From: Gemmatimonadetes bacterium SCN 70-22
GTDB lineage: Bacteria > Gemmatimonadota > Gemmatimonadetes > Gemmatimonadales > Gemmatimonadaceae
Direction of reading: 5' to 3'
NCBI GenBank assembly: GCA_001724275.1
Contig: MEDZ01000004.1
Span: forward strand, 62,001-126,000
DNA: 64,000 nucleotides
Shown: positions 48,398-56,859 of the stretch, piece by piece
Layout of the letters: each line of letters begins with the position of its first letter
How positions within the stretch are numbered: position 1 is the stretch's first letter
Translations under genes and position numbers: made by a program
Notes under the pieces: model-generated
Database searches by the model: none
What the model was told of the DNA's origin: nothing
The model's input: the letters and a program-made list of their open reading frames with translations, nothing else

Positions 48398-50884
48398 TCA
48401 GACGGCGCGCGTGAAGTGCCCGCGGGTGAAGTGGTGCGCCAGGCGCTCGCGCACGGCGAGTGCCGGGGGCGCCTCATGGCGTGCGAGTGCCCCCAGCAGC
48501 CGGGCGTAGTCGCCGACCAGTTCGGCGATCGGATCGCCCGGAAGGTTGAAGAGCATCCGGAAGGTTCGGATCCCCGCCTCCCACAGGCGCGGGACGAACT
48601 CCGACCCCTCGATGGGGCGCGAGTGCAGGAGCCGGTTGCGGCACGCGGCATCGGTGGCGACAGGGAAGGTGTAGCCCGCCGGGTCTGTCAGCTCGACGAC
48701 GGGATGCTTCTGCACGCACAGGTCCCGGCAGGTGGTCGCCACGCGGTCGAACGCGGCCGAGAGGACGCAGTGCTCGATCGTCATCCCCTCGGGGCGTCCG
48801 TACACGACGACGTCGAAGCCGCGCCCCTTCCATGGGGCGACGAGCTGGGCGATCTCCTCGACCGTGAGCTCCACGGAGGCGGCCATCCGCGAAATGCCGC
48901 GGCGGAAGAACTCCGCGGCGGTGTGCGCGTTGAAGACGTTGAGCGCGTAGTCGGTGGCCACGTCGCGCCCGGCCGCCGCCAGCTCCACGGCCAGCCCGGC
49001 GTGCCCGGTGAGTACCGGCAGCTGCAAATCGAGCCACTTGTCGAGCGCGCGACGCTCCTCGGGGCGGACGATGGTGGGCGTGCGCAGGCGCACCACGACG
49101 CCCCCTTCCCCCAGCTCGGCCGCCAGCGCCCGCAGGCGTGCAGCTGGCGGCACGGGGTGGCGCAGGAACGGGTCGACGACGATCTCGGTGGCCCCGGCCG
49201 CTGCCGCCGCGCGCGCCTCGTCCAGCGACCATACCTCCACCGAGAGTGTCCACCCGTCACGTGGGGGGGCGCCGGGGCCGAGCGGTGCAGCGATGGCGGC
49301 GTGGATGCGCGCCGCACGCTCGGCCTCCTCCGCCGAGCGCGCCCAGTCCCGGCGAAGAAGCAACGCGTCGACGGCCCCCTGCCTGAGCTTGTTGAGCTCG
49401 CTCACCGGGAGAAAGAGCCCATCGGCGAGCCCGGCGATGTCGAGCGCGCCGAGCGTGAACGGCGTCTCGCCCAGCCGCCCCAGCTGCTCGCGCAGGCGGG
49501 AGTGGTCGAGGGCACGCTGTGAGGCCGGGGCGAGCGCGACCTCGCTGCGGACCTCCACCTGCTCGCCTCCCGCCGCGAAGACGGCCTTGAGGGGGGCCCC
49601 CGCGTTGCCGAAGAGCCGGACATCGAGGCGCTGGCGCCGCCCTCGCGCGGGAATCGGGAGCGCCGCGAACGAGGCGCGGGCGCGCTCCAGCAGCGCCGCC
49701 TCGGAGCTGCGCACCACGCGCCACCCGGCCGGGACGCGATCGCGAGCATGGATGGCCTGTCGCATCACGCCATTTCGAGCCGACACGGTTCGCACCCGGG
49801 TCACGGCGAAGCCGGTCGACCGTGCACGCGCCCCCGGCGGCGGCTCGAAGCCCAGCCCGTCGCCCGGCTGGATGGCGTGCGTGACCTCGACCAGGAGATC
49901 CTGCCCGTCGCGACCGAGGACGATGCCGATTTCGTGTCCGCGATTGTCGGGCTGCTCCCGGGTGATGTAGTCCCGCCCCGCCCGGCCGGTGAACATCCCG
50001 CTGGTGAAGCCGCGCGAGAAGATCTGCACCAGCGGGCGGACCTCCTCGGCGGTCGGATGCGCCGCGTCGCCAGCCGCAACGCGATCGAGGAAGTCGCGGT
50101 AGGTGCGCGTGACGGTGGCGACGTATTCAGGCTTCTTCTTGCGCCCCTCGACCTTGAGGCAGTCCACGCCAGCCTCGGCCAGCTCGCGCAGCTGGTCGTA
50201 CGCCGCCAGGTCCTTCGCCGAGATGAGGTAACCGCGGTCCAGCTCCTCTCCGCTCCGCGCGTCGGTGAGTACGTAATCCTTGCGGCACGACTGCGCACAC
50301 GACCCGCGGTTCGCGCTCCGCTCCGAGATCATCCCCGACATGAAGCACTGTCCCGAGTAGGAGATGCACAGCGCCCCGTGCACGAAGGTCTCGAGCCCGA
50401 GCGCCGGCGCGGCGGCGCGAATGGCGCGCACGTCGTCCAGCGTGTTCTCGCGCGCCAGGACGACGCGCTCGAGTCCGATGTCGTGCATCAGGAGCGCCCC
50501 GCTCGCGTCGTGCACCGTCATCTGCGTGGAGCCGTGGATCTCGAAACCGGGATACACCTGCTGAATCAGGCGGATGATCCCCAGGTCCTGCACGATGGCC
50601 GCATCGATGCCGCGGTCGATCGCTTCGCCGAGCAGGGCGAGCGCGTCGGCCAGTTCGGCCGGCTTGACCAGCGTGTTCAGCGTCAGGTAAACGCGCGTCC
50701 CCCCGCCGTGGGCGATGAGGCAAGCCTGCTCGAGCTCGTCGAGCGTGAGCTGGGCGCCCTCGTCCCGGGCATTGAATCGCTCGGCGCCGAGGTACACCGC
50801 GTTGGCGCCGTTGGCCACGGCCGCGCGAACCGCATCGAGCGAGCCGGCGGGGGCCAGGAGTTCGGGAATGGGACGCTGGGACAT
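48398..50884 (-). CDS. U32-family peptidase-like protein with DUF3656-type C-terminal region
   Basis: An 828-residue protein. The N-terminal U32 domain opens PELLAPAGSLDAVRAAV and has the family cluster region FVHGALCISYSGQCFMSG with the cysteines of GSCAQSCRKDY, and KVEGRKKKPEYVATVTRTYR. Several U32 proteins (RlhA, TrhP, UbiU/V) are in fact Fe-S hydroxylation factors for RNA or ubiquinone. RlhA and TrhP homologues have this length and layout, so a role in RNA hydroxylation is as likely as proteolysis. Two more cysteines lie near the C-terminus (TTCRDLCVQKH). It is monocistronic as far as can be seen. Confidence 0.85.
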   Translation of the reverse strand: MSQRPIPELLAPAGSLDAVRAAVANGANAVYLGAERFNARDEGAQLTLDELEQACLIAHGGGTRVYLTLNTLVKPAELADALALLGEAIDRGIDAAIVQDLGIIRLIQQVYPGFEIHGSTQMTVHDASGALLMHDIGLERVVLARENTLDDVRAIRAAAPALGLETFVHGALCISYSGQCFMSGMISERSANRGSCAQSCRKDYVLTDARSGEELDRGYLISAKDLAAYDQLRELAEAGVDCLKVEGRKKKPEYVATVTRTYRDFLDRVAAGDAAHPTAEEVRPLVQIFSRGFTSGMFTGRAGRDYITREQPDNRGHEIGIVLGRDGQDLLVEVTHAIQPGDGLGFEPPPGARARSTGFAVTRVRTVSARNGVMRQAIHARDRVPAGWRVVRSSEAALLERARASFAALPIPARGRRQRLDVRLFGNAGAPLKAVFAAGGEQVEVRSEVALAPASQRALDHSRLREQLGRLGETPFTLGALDIAGLADGLFLPVSELNKLRQGAVDALLLRRDWARSAEEAERAARIHAAIAAPLGPGAPPRDGWTLSVEVWSLDEARAAAAAGATEIVVDPFLRHPVPPAARLRALAAELGEGGVVVRLRTPTIVRPEERRALDKWLDLQLPVLTGHAGLAVELAAAGRDVATDYALNVFNAHTAAEFFRRGISRMAASVELTVEEIAQLVAPWKGRGFDVVVYGRPEGMTIEHCVLSAAFDRVATTCRDLCVQKHPVVELTDPAGYTFPVATDAACRNRLLHSRPIEGSEFVPRLWEAGIRTFRMLFNLPGDPIAELVGDYARLLGALARHEAPPALAVRERLAHHFTRGHFTRAV

Positions 50885-50996
50885 GGGGGCGAAATCTAAC
50901 GACCGGTGGAATGCCCCTTCGGGAGGGCCCCCGCTGGTGCGTCCCGCTACGAGGCCCCGGCTGGGAGGCCCCGCCTCGAATGTCGCAACGAGCCGC

Positions 50997-51668
50997 TCAG
51001 CCGACGAACGTGCGCCACCCCAGCATCACGCCGACCACGGCGCTGGCGATGGCCGCCCCGATGCGGATGCGGCGTGCGTACACGAGGTTCCGCGCTGCGG
51101 CGGCGCCGGCGACCGCTCCGGTGAGGAGCGAAACGACCGACATCCCCGCCACCGTCCCGAGCCCGAACGCCGCCAGGTATCCGAGCTGGGCCTCCCTGGT
51201 CGAGGCGGCCGCCACCATCAGGACGATGACGGCCCCGCTCCCGGCCATCCCGTGCGCGACGCCGAACCAGAGGGAGCGCGCGACGGTGCGGATCCCGGGA
51301 TCGTGCGAATGCGGGAGGTGCGCATCGTGGGCGTGCGCGTGCGGCTCCCCGAGCTCCCGCCGATGTCGACGCGCCTCGGCCACGAGCGACGAGACGCCCA
51401 GGGCGATCAGGAGCAGCGCGACTCCCAGCTCCGCCGTGCGATAGAAGGACTCGGGGACGTGAATGCCGAGGACGATGAGCGCCAGCGACACCACGGCGAC
51501 GCTGGCGGTGTGCCCCACGCCCCAGGCGACTCCGAGTCGCGCCGCGTGCGCGAGGCCACGATGCCGAGTCGCGAGGGTCGTCACGGCGGCCAGGTGATCC
51601 GGCTCGAAGGCGTGGCGGAAGCCGACCAGGAAGCCCACCCCCACAATTGTCAGGATTCCCAGGAACAT
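50997..51668 (-). CDS. Nickel/cobalt permease (NicO/UreH-like) beside the hyp genes
   Basis: A 223-residue membrane protein with about six hydrophobic helices. Helix one carries VGFRHAFEPDHLAAVTTL, a variant of the RHA-x4-DH metal-transport signature, and a later helix has WGVGHTASVAVVS. A cytoplasmic or periplasmic loop is His-rich (HAHAHDAHLPHSHD, ~110-123), as in metal-buffering permeases. It starts 10 bases after the hypF stop, so nickel uptake appears cotranscribed with hydrogenase maturation. Cobalt transport is the alternative. Confidence 0.8.
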   Translation of the reverse strand: MFLGILTIVGVGFLVGFRHAFEPDHLAAVTTLATRHRGLAHAARLGVAWGVGHTASVAVVSLALIVLGIHVPESFYRTAELGVALLLIALGVSSLVAEARRHRRELGEPHAHAHDAHLPHSHDPGIRTVARSLWFGVAHGMAGSGAVIVLMVAAASTREAQLGYLAAFGLGTVAGMSVVSLLTGAVAGAAAARNLVYARRIRIGAAIASAVVGVMLGWRTFVG

Positions 51669-51677
51669 CTGCCGTCC

Positions 51678-53966
51678 TCACGCGTGGGCGGCGACCAGCG
51701 CCTGTCCGAGCGCGAGCCCGCCATCGTTAGGTGGAACCTTGTGGTGCAGCAGCACCGTGAATCCGGCCGCGCGCAGGCCGTCCTCGGCGAGCGCGAGCAG
51801 GAGGACGTTCTGGAACACGCCGCCCGTCAGCCCCACACGGTCGATCCCGCGCGTCTCCCGAAGGCGGGATGCGACGGCGACGATCGCGCCGGCGACGGCC
51901 ACATGCACCGCCCGCGCCATGTCTCGCCTGTCGCGTCCGACGGCCGCGTCGGCCGCAACACCGCGCAGCACGGGCGCGCCGTCGAAGATAATCACATCGC
52001 CGGGCGAGTCGGAGCACTCGAAGTGGTACGCGGGACCGCGTGCGGCTCCCTCACGGGCCATCCCCTCGAATTCGATCGCCGCCTGGCCCTCGTAGCTCAC
52101 GGATTGGCGCCCTCCGGCGAGCGAGGCGGCCGCATCCAGGAATCGTCCCATCGACGTGGTGTCGACGCAGTTGATGCGCCGCTCGAGCTGGGTGCGGAGG
52201 ACGCGGCGCTCCCCGGCGGCCAACGCCGCCGCGGCGTGCGTTCCCTCCCATGGCAGGCCGGCAGCCCACAGTTGGGCCAGCGCCGTCCGGGCGGGGCGCC
52301 GTACGGCGGCGTCGCCTCCGGGGAGTGGGGCGGGCGCCAGGTGGGCCACGCGCTCGAAGCCGGCATAGCCGCCAAGCAGGACCTCGCCACCCCAGATCGT
52401 GCCGTCGGTCCCGTAGCCGGTCCCGTCGAAGGCGAAGGCGAGGATGGCGTCGCGCGCTCCCAGGCCGTGCTCGCCCATGAGGGCGGCAAGGTGCGCATGG
52501 TGGTGCTGGACTTCGATCACTGGCAGGCGCTGCTCGGCGGCCAAGCGGCGCCCCCACTGGGCCGAGAGGTAGCCTGGGTGCATGTCGCAGGCGAGACGCT
52601 CCGGCACCACGCGAAAGAGGCGCGCCAGATGGTCGCACGCGCGCTCGAGCGCGGCGAGCGTCTCCAGGTTGCCCACGTCGCCGATGTGGGGCGTGAGGAA
52701 GGCGTAGCGGTCGCGCGTGAGGCAGGCGGTGCCCTTGAGCTCTCCCCCCACCGCCAGCACCGCTGGCGCTGGCGCGGGGAGGCGCACCGGATACGGGGCA
52801 TAGCCGCGTGACCTGCGCAGGGGAAGCTCGCGTCCCTGGTGCACCCGAATCACCGAGTCATCGCAGACCACGTGGATCTCGCGATCGTGCAGCAGGAAGC
52901 CGTCGGCGAGGGAGGCCAGGCGCTCGAGCGCCTCGGCGTTGTCGCGGGCAATCGGCTCCTCGCTCAGGTTTCCGGATGTGAGAACGAGCGGCCCAACTGC
53001 GGCCAGCAGGTGGTGCAGCGGCGTGTAGGGGAGCATGACGCCGAGGGTCGCCTGCCCCGGCGCCACTTCACGGGCCACGGCGATGTCGGGGGCGCCCCGA
53101 CGCTGCAGGAGGACGATGGGGCGCGCCGGCGACGTGAGGAGGCGCCCTGCATCGGGTGAGACCTCCGCGAAGCGACACACCTCGGTGACGTCCCGGGCCA
53201 GGATGGCGAATGGCTTGTCCGACCGTCGTTTGCGGGTCCGCAGCGCCATCACGGCCTCCGGCCTTGTGGCGTCGCACGCCAGATGAAAGCCGCCAATTCC
53301 CTTCACCGCCACCACGCCCCCGCTCCGTAGCGTATCCAGGGCGGCCGCCAGCGCCGCTTCGCCCGTGAGGGAGTCGCGCTTCTCGTCGCGCGTGCGCCAA
53401 CCCAGGCGGGGACCGCAGGCCGGGCATGCGTTCGGTTGCGCGTGGAAGCGCCGGTTGCGCGGGTCGTGGTATTCGTGCGCGCACGCCTCGCACATGACAA
53501 ACGACGCCATGGTGGTGAGCGGGCGATCGTACGGCACGTCGCGTATGATGGTGTAGCGCGGTCCGCAGTTCGTGCAGTTGATGAACGGGTAGCGATAGCG
53601 GCGATCGGCGGGATCGTGCAGTTCGCGGAGGCAGTCGTCGCACGTGGCGACGTCGGGAGAGACCGGCGTCACCTCCCCCGGGAGGGCTTCGCTGGCAAGG
53701 ATGCGGAACTCGCGCTCTCCCTGCGTCGGGACGGACTCGACGTGCACCTCCTCGATGCGGGCGAGCGGGGGAGCCTCGCGCTCGAGCGATTGGAGGAAGG
53801 CGGCCACGTGCCCGGCGTCTCCCTCCAACTCCAGAAAGACGCCCGCTCCGTCGTTGCCGACGTGGCCGGCCAGGCCGAAGTGCGCGGCCAGGGAATGGCA
53901 GAAGGGGCGGAACCCGACCCCCTGCACCACGCCGCGGACGTGCACGCGACGCCTAACGCGTTCCAC
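51678..53966 (-). CDS. hypF: Carbamoyltransferase HypF ([NiFe]-hydrogenase maturation)
   Basis: A ~762-residue enzyme transferring carbamoyl to HypE, the first step of cyanide-ligand synthesis. The N-terminal acylphosphatase domain reads HVRGVVQGVGFRPFCHSLA. Zinc fingers CDDCLRELHD..CTNCGPR and CEACAHEYHD..CPACGPR follow, then the YrdC-like domain (GIGGFHLACDA, KRRSDKPFAILAR) and the Kae1-like domain (VQHHHAHLAALMGEHG, TGGVFQN). GTG at 53966 is preferred because GGAGGA lies just upstream and the acylphosphatase strand starts there; GTG at 54038 would add 24 unconserved residues. Two heptamers of the CGTTAGG/CCTAACG type occur in it. Confidence 0.93.
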   Translation of the reverse strand: MERVRRRVHVRGVVQGVGFRPFCHSLAAHFGLAGHVGNDGAGVFLELEGDAGHVAAFLQSLEREAPPLARIEEVHVESVPTQGEREFRILASEALPGEVTPVSPDVATCDDCLRELHDPADRRYRYPFINCTNCGPRYTIIRDVPYDRPLTTMASFVMCEACAHEYHDPRNRRFHAQPNACPACGPRLGWRTRDEKRDSLTGEAALAAALDTLRSGGVVAVKGIGGFHLACDATRPEAVMALRTRKRRSDKPFAILARDVTEVCRFAEVSPDAGRLLTSPARPIVLLQRRGAPDIAVAREVAPGQATLGVMLPYTPLHHLLAAVGPLVLTSGNLSEEPIARDNAEALERLASLADGFLLHDREIHVVCDDSVIRVHQGRELPLRRSRGYAPYPVRLPAPAPAVLAVGGELKGTACLTRDRYAFLTPHIGDVGNLETLAALERACDHLARLFRVVPERLACDMHPGYLSAQWGRRLAAEQRLPVIEVQHHHAHLAALMGEHGLGARDAILAFAFDGTGYGTDGTIWGGEVLLGGYAGFERVAHLAPAPLPGGDAAVRRPARTALAQLWAAGLPWEGTHAAAALAAGERRVLRTQLERRINCVDTTSMGRFLDAAASLAGGRQSVSYEGQAAIEFEGMAREGAARGPAYHFECSDSPGDVIIFDGAPVLRGVAADAAVGRDRRDMARAVHVAVAGAIVAVASRLRETRGIDRVGLTGGVFQNVLLLALAEDGLRAAGFTVLLHHKVPPNDGGLALGQALVAAHA

Positions 53967-54263
53967 CGCTCCTCCATCCGGCACCGCACGGCGCGCGTCC
54001 CGTGCACCGGCCACGGCGCTGAGGGGGGCGAGGGGCACTCACCCGATCTCCCATGGCATGAAGGTGCCGCGCCCCACGCGCCCACGGATAGTGGGATTCC
54101 CGGGCGCAACTGCCCTCCAATCGCCGACACGGCACCCCGCCCTTTCGTCGCACCTTGGCCTCCAGGTGCCAGGTAGCGAGCTTTCGCCCTTCCGGCCCGC
54201 GCCCCCCGAGGCGGCCGCGCTGGTCCGGGCGAACCGCTTCGTCACTCCGCTTATCTGTCTTCG
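53967..54263. other. Divergent hypF-hypA intergenic region
   Basis: About 300 bp that must hold the start signals of both hyp transcripts. TGGCA-containing sequences occur, but GG and GC doublets are spaced one base short of a sigma-54 promoter, so none is assigned. No TTGnnn-N17-TAnnTT pair was found. If hypF starts at 54038, the region shrinks to 225 bp. Confidence 0.4.
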
Positions 54264-54611
54264 ATGCACGAGCTCTCGCTGGCGCAGGGAATTGTCGAGC
54301 AATCCGTGGAGGCCGCGCAGCGCGCAGGCGCGGCGAAGGTGCTCTCCGTCCGCATCAAGGTGGGGGCGCTCGCCGGCGTGGAGTCGGGCGCCCTGCAGTT
54401 CTGTTACGAAGCGGCCAGCCAGGGGACGCTACTGGAGGGGTCGCGCCTGGAGATTCTCGACGTACCATTGGTGGTATGGTGCGCCCATTGCCTGAAGGAG
54501 GTCGAGTTGGCTGGGGTGCAGAGCTTTCGCTGTCCCACCTGCGGCACCCCGTGCGGGGAGATCCGGCAGGGGCGTGAATTGCAGGTCGAATCGGTGGAGA
54601 TCGAATCATGA
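54264..54611 (+). CDS. hypA: Nickel incorporation protein HypA
   Basis: A 115-residue metallochaperone delivering Ni to the hydrogenase large subunit. The N-terminal MHELSLAQGIVE supplies the nickel-binding His2, and the zinc-binding cysteines are in VWCAHC and RCPTCGTPC. It is first in hypABCDE and overlaps hypB through ATGA. Confidence 0.95.
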   Translation: MHELSLAQGIVEQSVEAAQRAGAAKVLSVRIKVGALAGVESGALQFCYEAASQGTLLEGSRLEILDVPLVVWCAHCLKEVELAGVQSFRCPTCGTPCGEIRQGRELQVESVEIES

Positions 54612-55327
54612 GCCAGACCCGGATCGTCGAGGTTCGCGCCGGAATCCTGAAGAAGAACGACGAGCTGGCGCGGGGGCTGCGCGCGCGCTTCGAGGCTGCG
54701 GGGGTCTACGTCGTGAACCTCGTCTCGAGCCCGGGCACGGGGAAGACGCAATTCCTGGAGCATACGCTTCGCGACCTTCTGGCGTCGGGCGCGCAGGCCG
54801 CGGCGCTGGTGGGGGACCTCGAGACCGACAACGATGCGCAGCGCCTGGCGCGGAGCGGAGCGCCGGCGCGCCAGATCAACACGCACGGACGCTGTCACCT
54901 CGAGGCGGAGATGATCGGCGACTTCCTGGGGGACTGGGACCTGGCGTCGCTCGACTTCCTCTTCATCGAGAACGTGGGCAACCTCGTCTGCCCGGCGAGC
55001 TACGACCTGGGCGAGGCACTGCGGGTGGCGCTCCTGTCGGTGACGGAGGGCGAGGACAAGCCGCTCAAGTATCCCACCATGTTCAACTCGGCCGACGTCG
55101 CCGTCGTCACCAAGATGGACCTGGCCGAGGCGTGCGAGTTCGACCGAGCCAAGGCGCACCGCGCCATTCACGAAGTACGCCCCGGGATGACGATCCTCGA
55201 GGTGTCGTCGAAGTGCGGGAGCGGGATGGAGCAGTGGATGACGCTGCTTCGCGAGCGGCGGGACGAATGGCAGGGACGCTTGGGCGCCGCGCTGGCCCCT
55301 TCCGCCAGCGAGCCTGGTGCTTCATAG
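54608..55327 (+). CDS. hypB: GTPase HypB (nickel insertion)
   Basis: A 239-residue SIMIBI GTPase. Walker A is VSSPGTGKTQFLEH, the metal-site region QINTHGRCHLEAEM carries the conserved Cys-His pair, followed by FIENVGNLVCPA and the KMDL guanine motif. There is no N-terminal His-rich or CxxCGC metal-storage stretch, so nickel storage may rest on the adjacent His-rich permease. It overlaps hypA; 38 bases separate it from hypC. Confidence 0.94.
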   Translation: MSQTRIVEVRAGILKKNDELARGLRARFEAAGVYVVNLVSSPGTGKTQFLEHTLRDLLASGAQAAALVGDLETDNDAQRLARSGAPARQINTHGRCHLEAEMIGDFLGDWDLASLDFLFIENVGNLVCPASYDLGEALRVALLSVTEGEDKPLKYPTMFNSADVAVVTKMDLAEACEFDRAKAHRAIHEVRPGMTILEVSSKCGSGMEQWMTLLRERRDEWQGRLGAALAPSASEPGAS

Positions 55328-55365
55328 TCGTCGAGCGTGAACGGTCACCCTCCGCAACGCGAACC

Positions 55366-55668
55366 ATGTGCCTCGCCGTTCCTGGACGCATCGTCGACAT
55401 CTTCGAGGCCGGGGGCGCCCGGATGGGGCGCCTCGACTTCGGGGGGATCCAGAAGCAGGTCTGCCTCGAGTACCTCCCCGACGCGGTCGTGGGCGACTAC
55501 GCGATCGTCCACGTCGGCTTTGCCATCTCCCGTGTGGACGAGGCGTCGGCGCACCAGACGCTGCAGCACTTTCGCGAGCTGGGAATCCTCGAGGAGGAAC
55601 TGGGCGAGGTGCCGGACGAGGCGTATCGCCCACCGGACGCCTGCCCCCTCCCACCTCAGCTGCAATGA
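55366..55668 (+). CDS. hypC: Hydrogenase assembly chaperone HypC
   Basis: A 100-residue chaperone whose N-terminal cysteine (MCLAVPGRI) is essential for transferring the Fe(CN)2CO group with HypD. The following GRLDFGGIQKQVCLEYLPDAVVGDYAIVHVGFAISRVDE is the typical OB-fold. The ATG lies within a longer open frame that begins inside hypB; the MCLAVPG start decides. The stop overlaps the original hypD ATG (ATGA). Confidence 0.95.
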   Translation: MCLAVPGRIVDIFEAGGARMGRLDFGGIQKQVCLEYLPDAVVGDYAIVHVGFAISRVDEASAHQTLQHFRELGILEEELGEVPDEAYRPPDACPLPPQLQ

Positions 55669-55748
55669 GGTACCTCACGGAGTTCCGCGACGGCGCCATC
55701 GCCCAGCGGCTCGCCGCCGACATCAGGGCGATCACCACGCGCCGCTAG
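55665..55748 (+). other. hypD: 5' fragment of hypD cut off by an in-frame TAG
   Basis: ATG at 55665 overlaps the hypC stop as ATGA and encodes the HypD N-terminus RYLTEFRDGAIAQRLAADIR. Codon 28 is TAG (55746-55748). Reading continues in the same frame as [11 protein letters not shown]. In homologues this position, just before the IMEVCGG motif, is commonly Trp, so one G-to-A change (TGG to TAG) would explain it. Readthrough, an internal restart or a sequence error are the options. Confidence 0.8.
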
Positions 55749-55754
55749 GCGATC

Positions 55755-56774
55755 ATGGAAGTGTGCGGCGGGCAGACGCACAGCATCCTCCGCAACGGGA
55801 TCGACCAGCTCCTCCCCGACGGGATCGAGCTGATCCACGGGCCGGGCTGCCCGGTGTGCGTCACGCCGCTCGAGGTGATCGACAAGGCGCTGGCGATCGC
55901 GGCACGCCCCGGGGTGATCTTCACCTCGTTCGGCGACATGCTCCGGGTCCCGGGCAGCGAGCGGGACCTCTTTCGCGTGAAGAGCGAGGGCGGCGATGTC
56001 CGCGTCGTGTACTCCCCGCTCGACGCCGTGCAGCTGGCGAGGGCACACCCCGACCGGGAGGTCGTCTTCTTCGGGATCGGCTTCGAGACCACGGCGCCGG
56101 CCAACGCGATGGCCGTGCACCTGGCCAAGCGGGAGGGACTGCGGAACTTCACCATGCTCGTCTCGCACGTCCTCGTCCCGCCCGCCATCGATGCCATCAT
56201 GCGCGCTCCCGCCAATCGGGTGCAGGCGTTCCTGGCGGCCGGGCACGTCTGCAGCGTCATGGGGTTCTGGCAGTACCCGGCGCTGGCGGCCGAGCACCAC
56301 GTCCCCATCGTCGTCACCGGCTTCGAGCCGCTCGACGTCCTGGAGGGGATCCGTCGCGCGGTGTGGCAGCTCGAGCACGGGGAGGGCCGGGTGGAGAACG
56401 CTTACGAACGGGTCGTCACCTTCGACGGCAACCGTCCGGCGCAGGCACTCCTCGGACAGGTGTTCGAGGTCACCGACCGTGCGTGGCGCGGCATCGGCGT
56501 CATCCCCGGGAGCGGGTGGCGGCTGAGCGATGCGTATCGCGACTTCGACGCCGAGCGCCGGTTCGACGTCGGGCGCATCGCGACGCGCGAATCGACGCTG
56601 TGCCGCGCGGGCGAGGTGTTGCAGGGCGCCCTCAAGCCCAACCAATGCGCGGCGTTCGGCCGCGAGTGCACGCCCCGCACCCCGTTAGGCGCGACGATGG
56701 TGTCGAGCGAGGGAGCGTGCGCGGCGTACTACAACTACGGAAGGTTCGTCACCCTCCAGCGCACCACCGCGTGA
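55755..56774 (+). CDS. hypD: Hydrogenase maturation protein HypD (downstream open frame after an amber codon)
   Basis: HypD is the Fe-S scaffold on which the Fe(CN)2CO group is assembled with HypC. The 339-residue open frame keeps the catalytic [20 protein letters not shown], the [11 protein letters not shown] motif, [14 protein letters not shown], the G-x-C-S motif [12 protein letters not shown] and the C-terminal cysteines of [15 protein letters not shown]. The full gene should start at 55665; the 30 upstream codons are in frame but contain TAG at codon 28. ATG at 55755 is a possible restart, with a weak TAGG five bases upstream. It lies between hypC and hypE and contains one CGTTAGG heptamer. 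Confidence 0.85.
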   Translation: MEVCGGQTHSILRNGIDQLLPDGIELIHGPGCPVCVTPLEVIDKALAIAARPGVIFTSFGDMLRVPGSERDLFRVKSEGGDVRVVYSPLDAVQLARAHPDREVVFFGIGFETTAPANAMAVHLAKREGLRNFTMLVSHVLVPPAIDAIMRAPANRVQAFLAAGHVCSVMGFWQYPALAAEHHVPIVVTGFEPLDVLEGIRRAVWQLEHGEGRVENAYERVVTFDGNRPAQALLGQVFEVTDRAWRGIGVIPGSGWRLSDAYRDFDAERRFDVGRIATRESTLCRAGEVLQGALKPNQCAAFGRECTPRTPLGATMVSSEGACAAYYNYGRFVTLQRTTA

Positions 56775-56814
56775 CGCCGTCCCTCGTGGACGCGGCTGCG
56801 CCGCCAGCCGGCGC

Positions 56815-56842
56815 ACTCCCGTCTCCCGTCTCCCATCTCCCG
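56815..56842. repeat. Tandem heptamer TCTCCCG (4 imperfect copies) in the hypD-hypE spacer
   Basis: ACTCCCG-TCTCCCG-TCTCCCA-TCTCCCG fills the gap 17 bases before the hypE GTG. It is the same heptamer as in the nuoE-nuoF spacer, again leaving the downstream gene without a visible Shine-Dalgarno. Confidence 0.85.
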
Positions 56843-56859
56843 TCCATCGTGCGGCTCCC

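Noticed and set aside
50885-50910. TAGATTTCG upstream of the U32 gene as a further TAnnTT promoter
   Set aside because: No TTG-type -35 element is present 16-19 bp upstream.
54039-54263. Possible sigma-54 promoter (TGGCA sequences) in the hypF-hypA region
   Set aside because: The GG and GC doublets are one base too close in both candidates (spacing 9 instead of 10), so the invariant geometry is not met.
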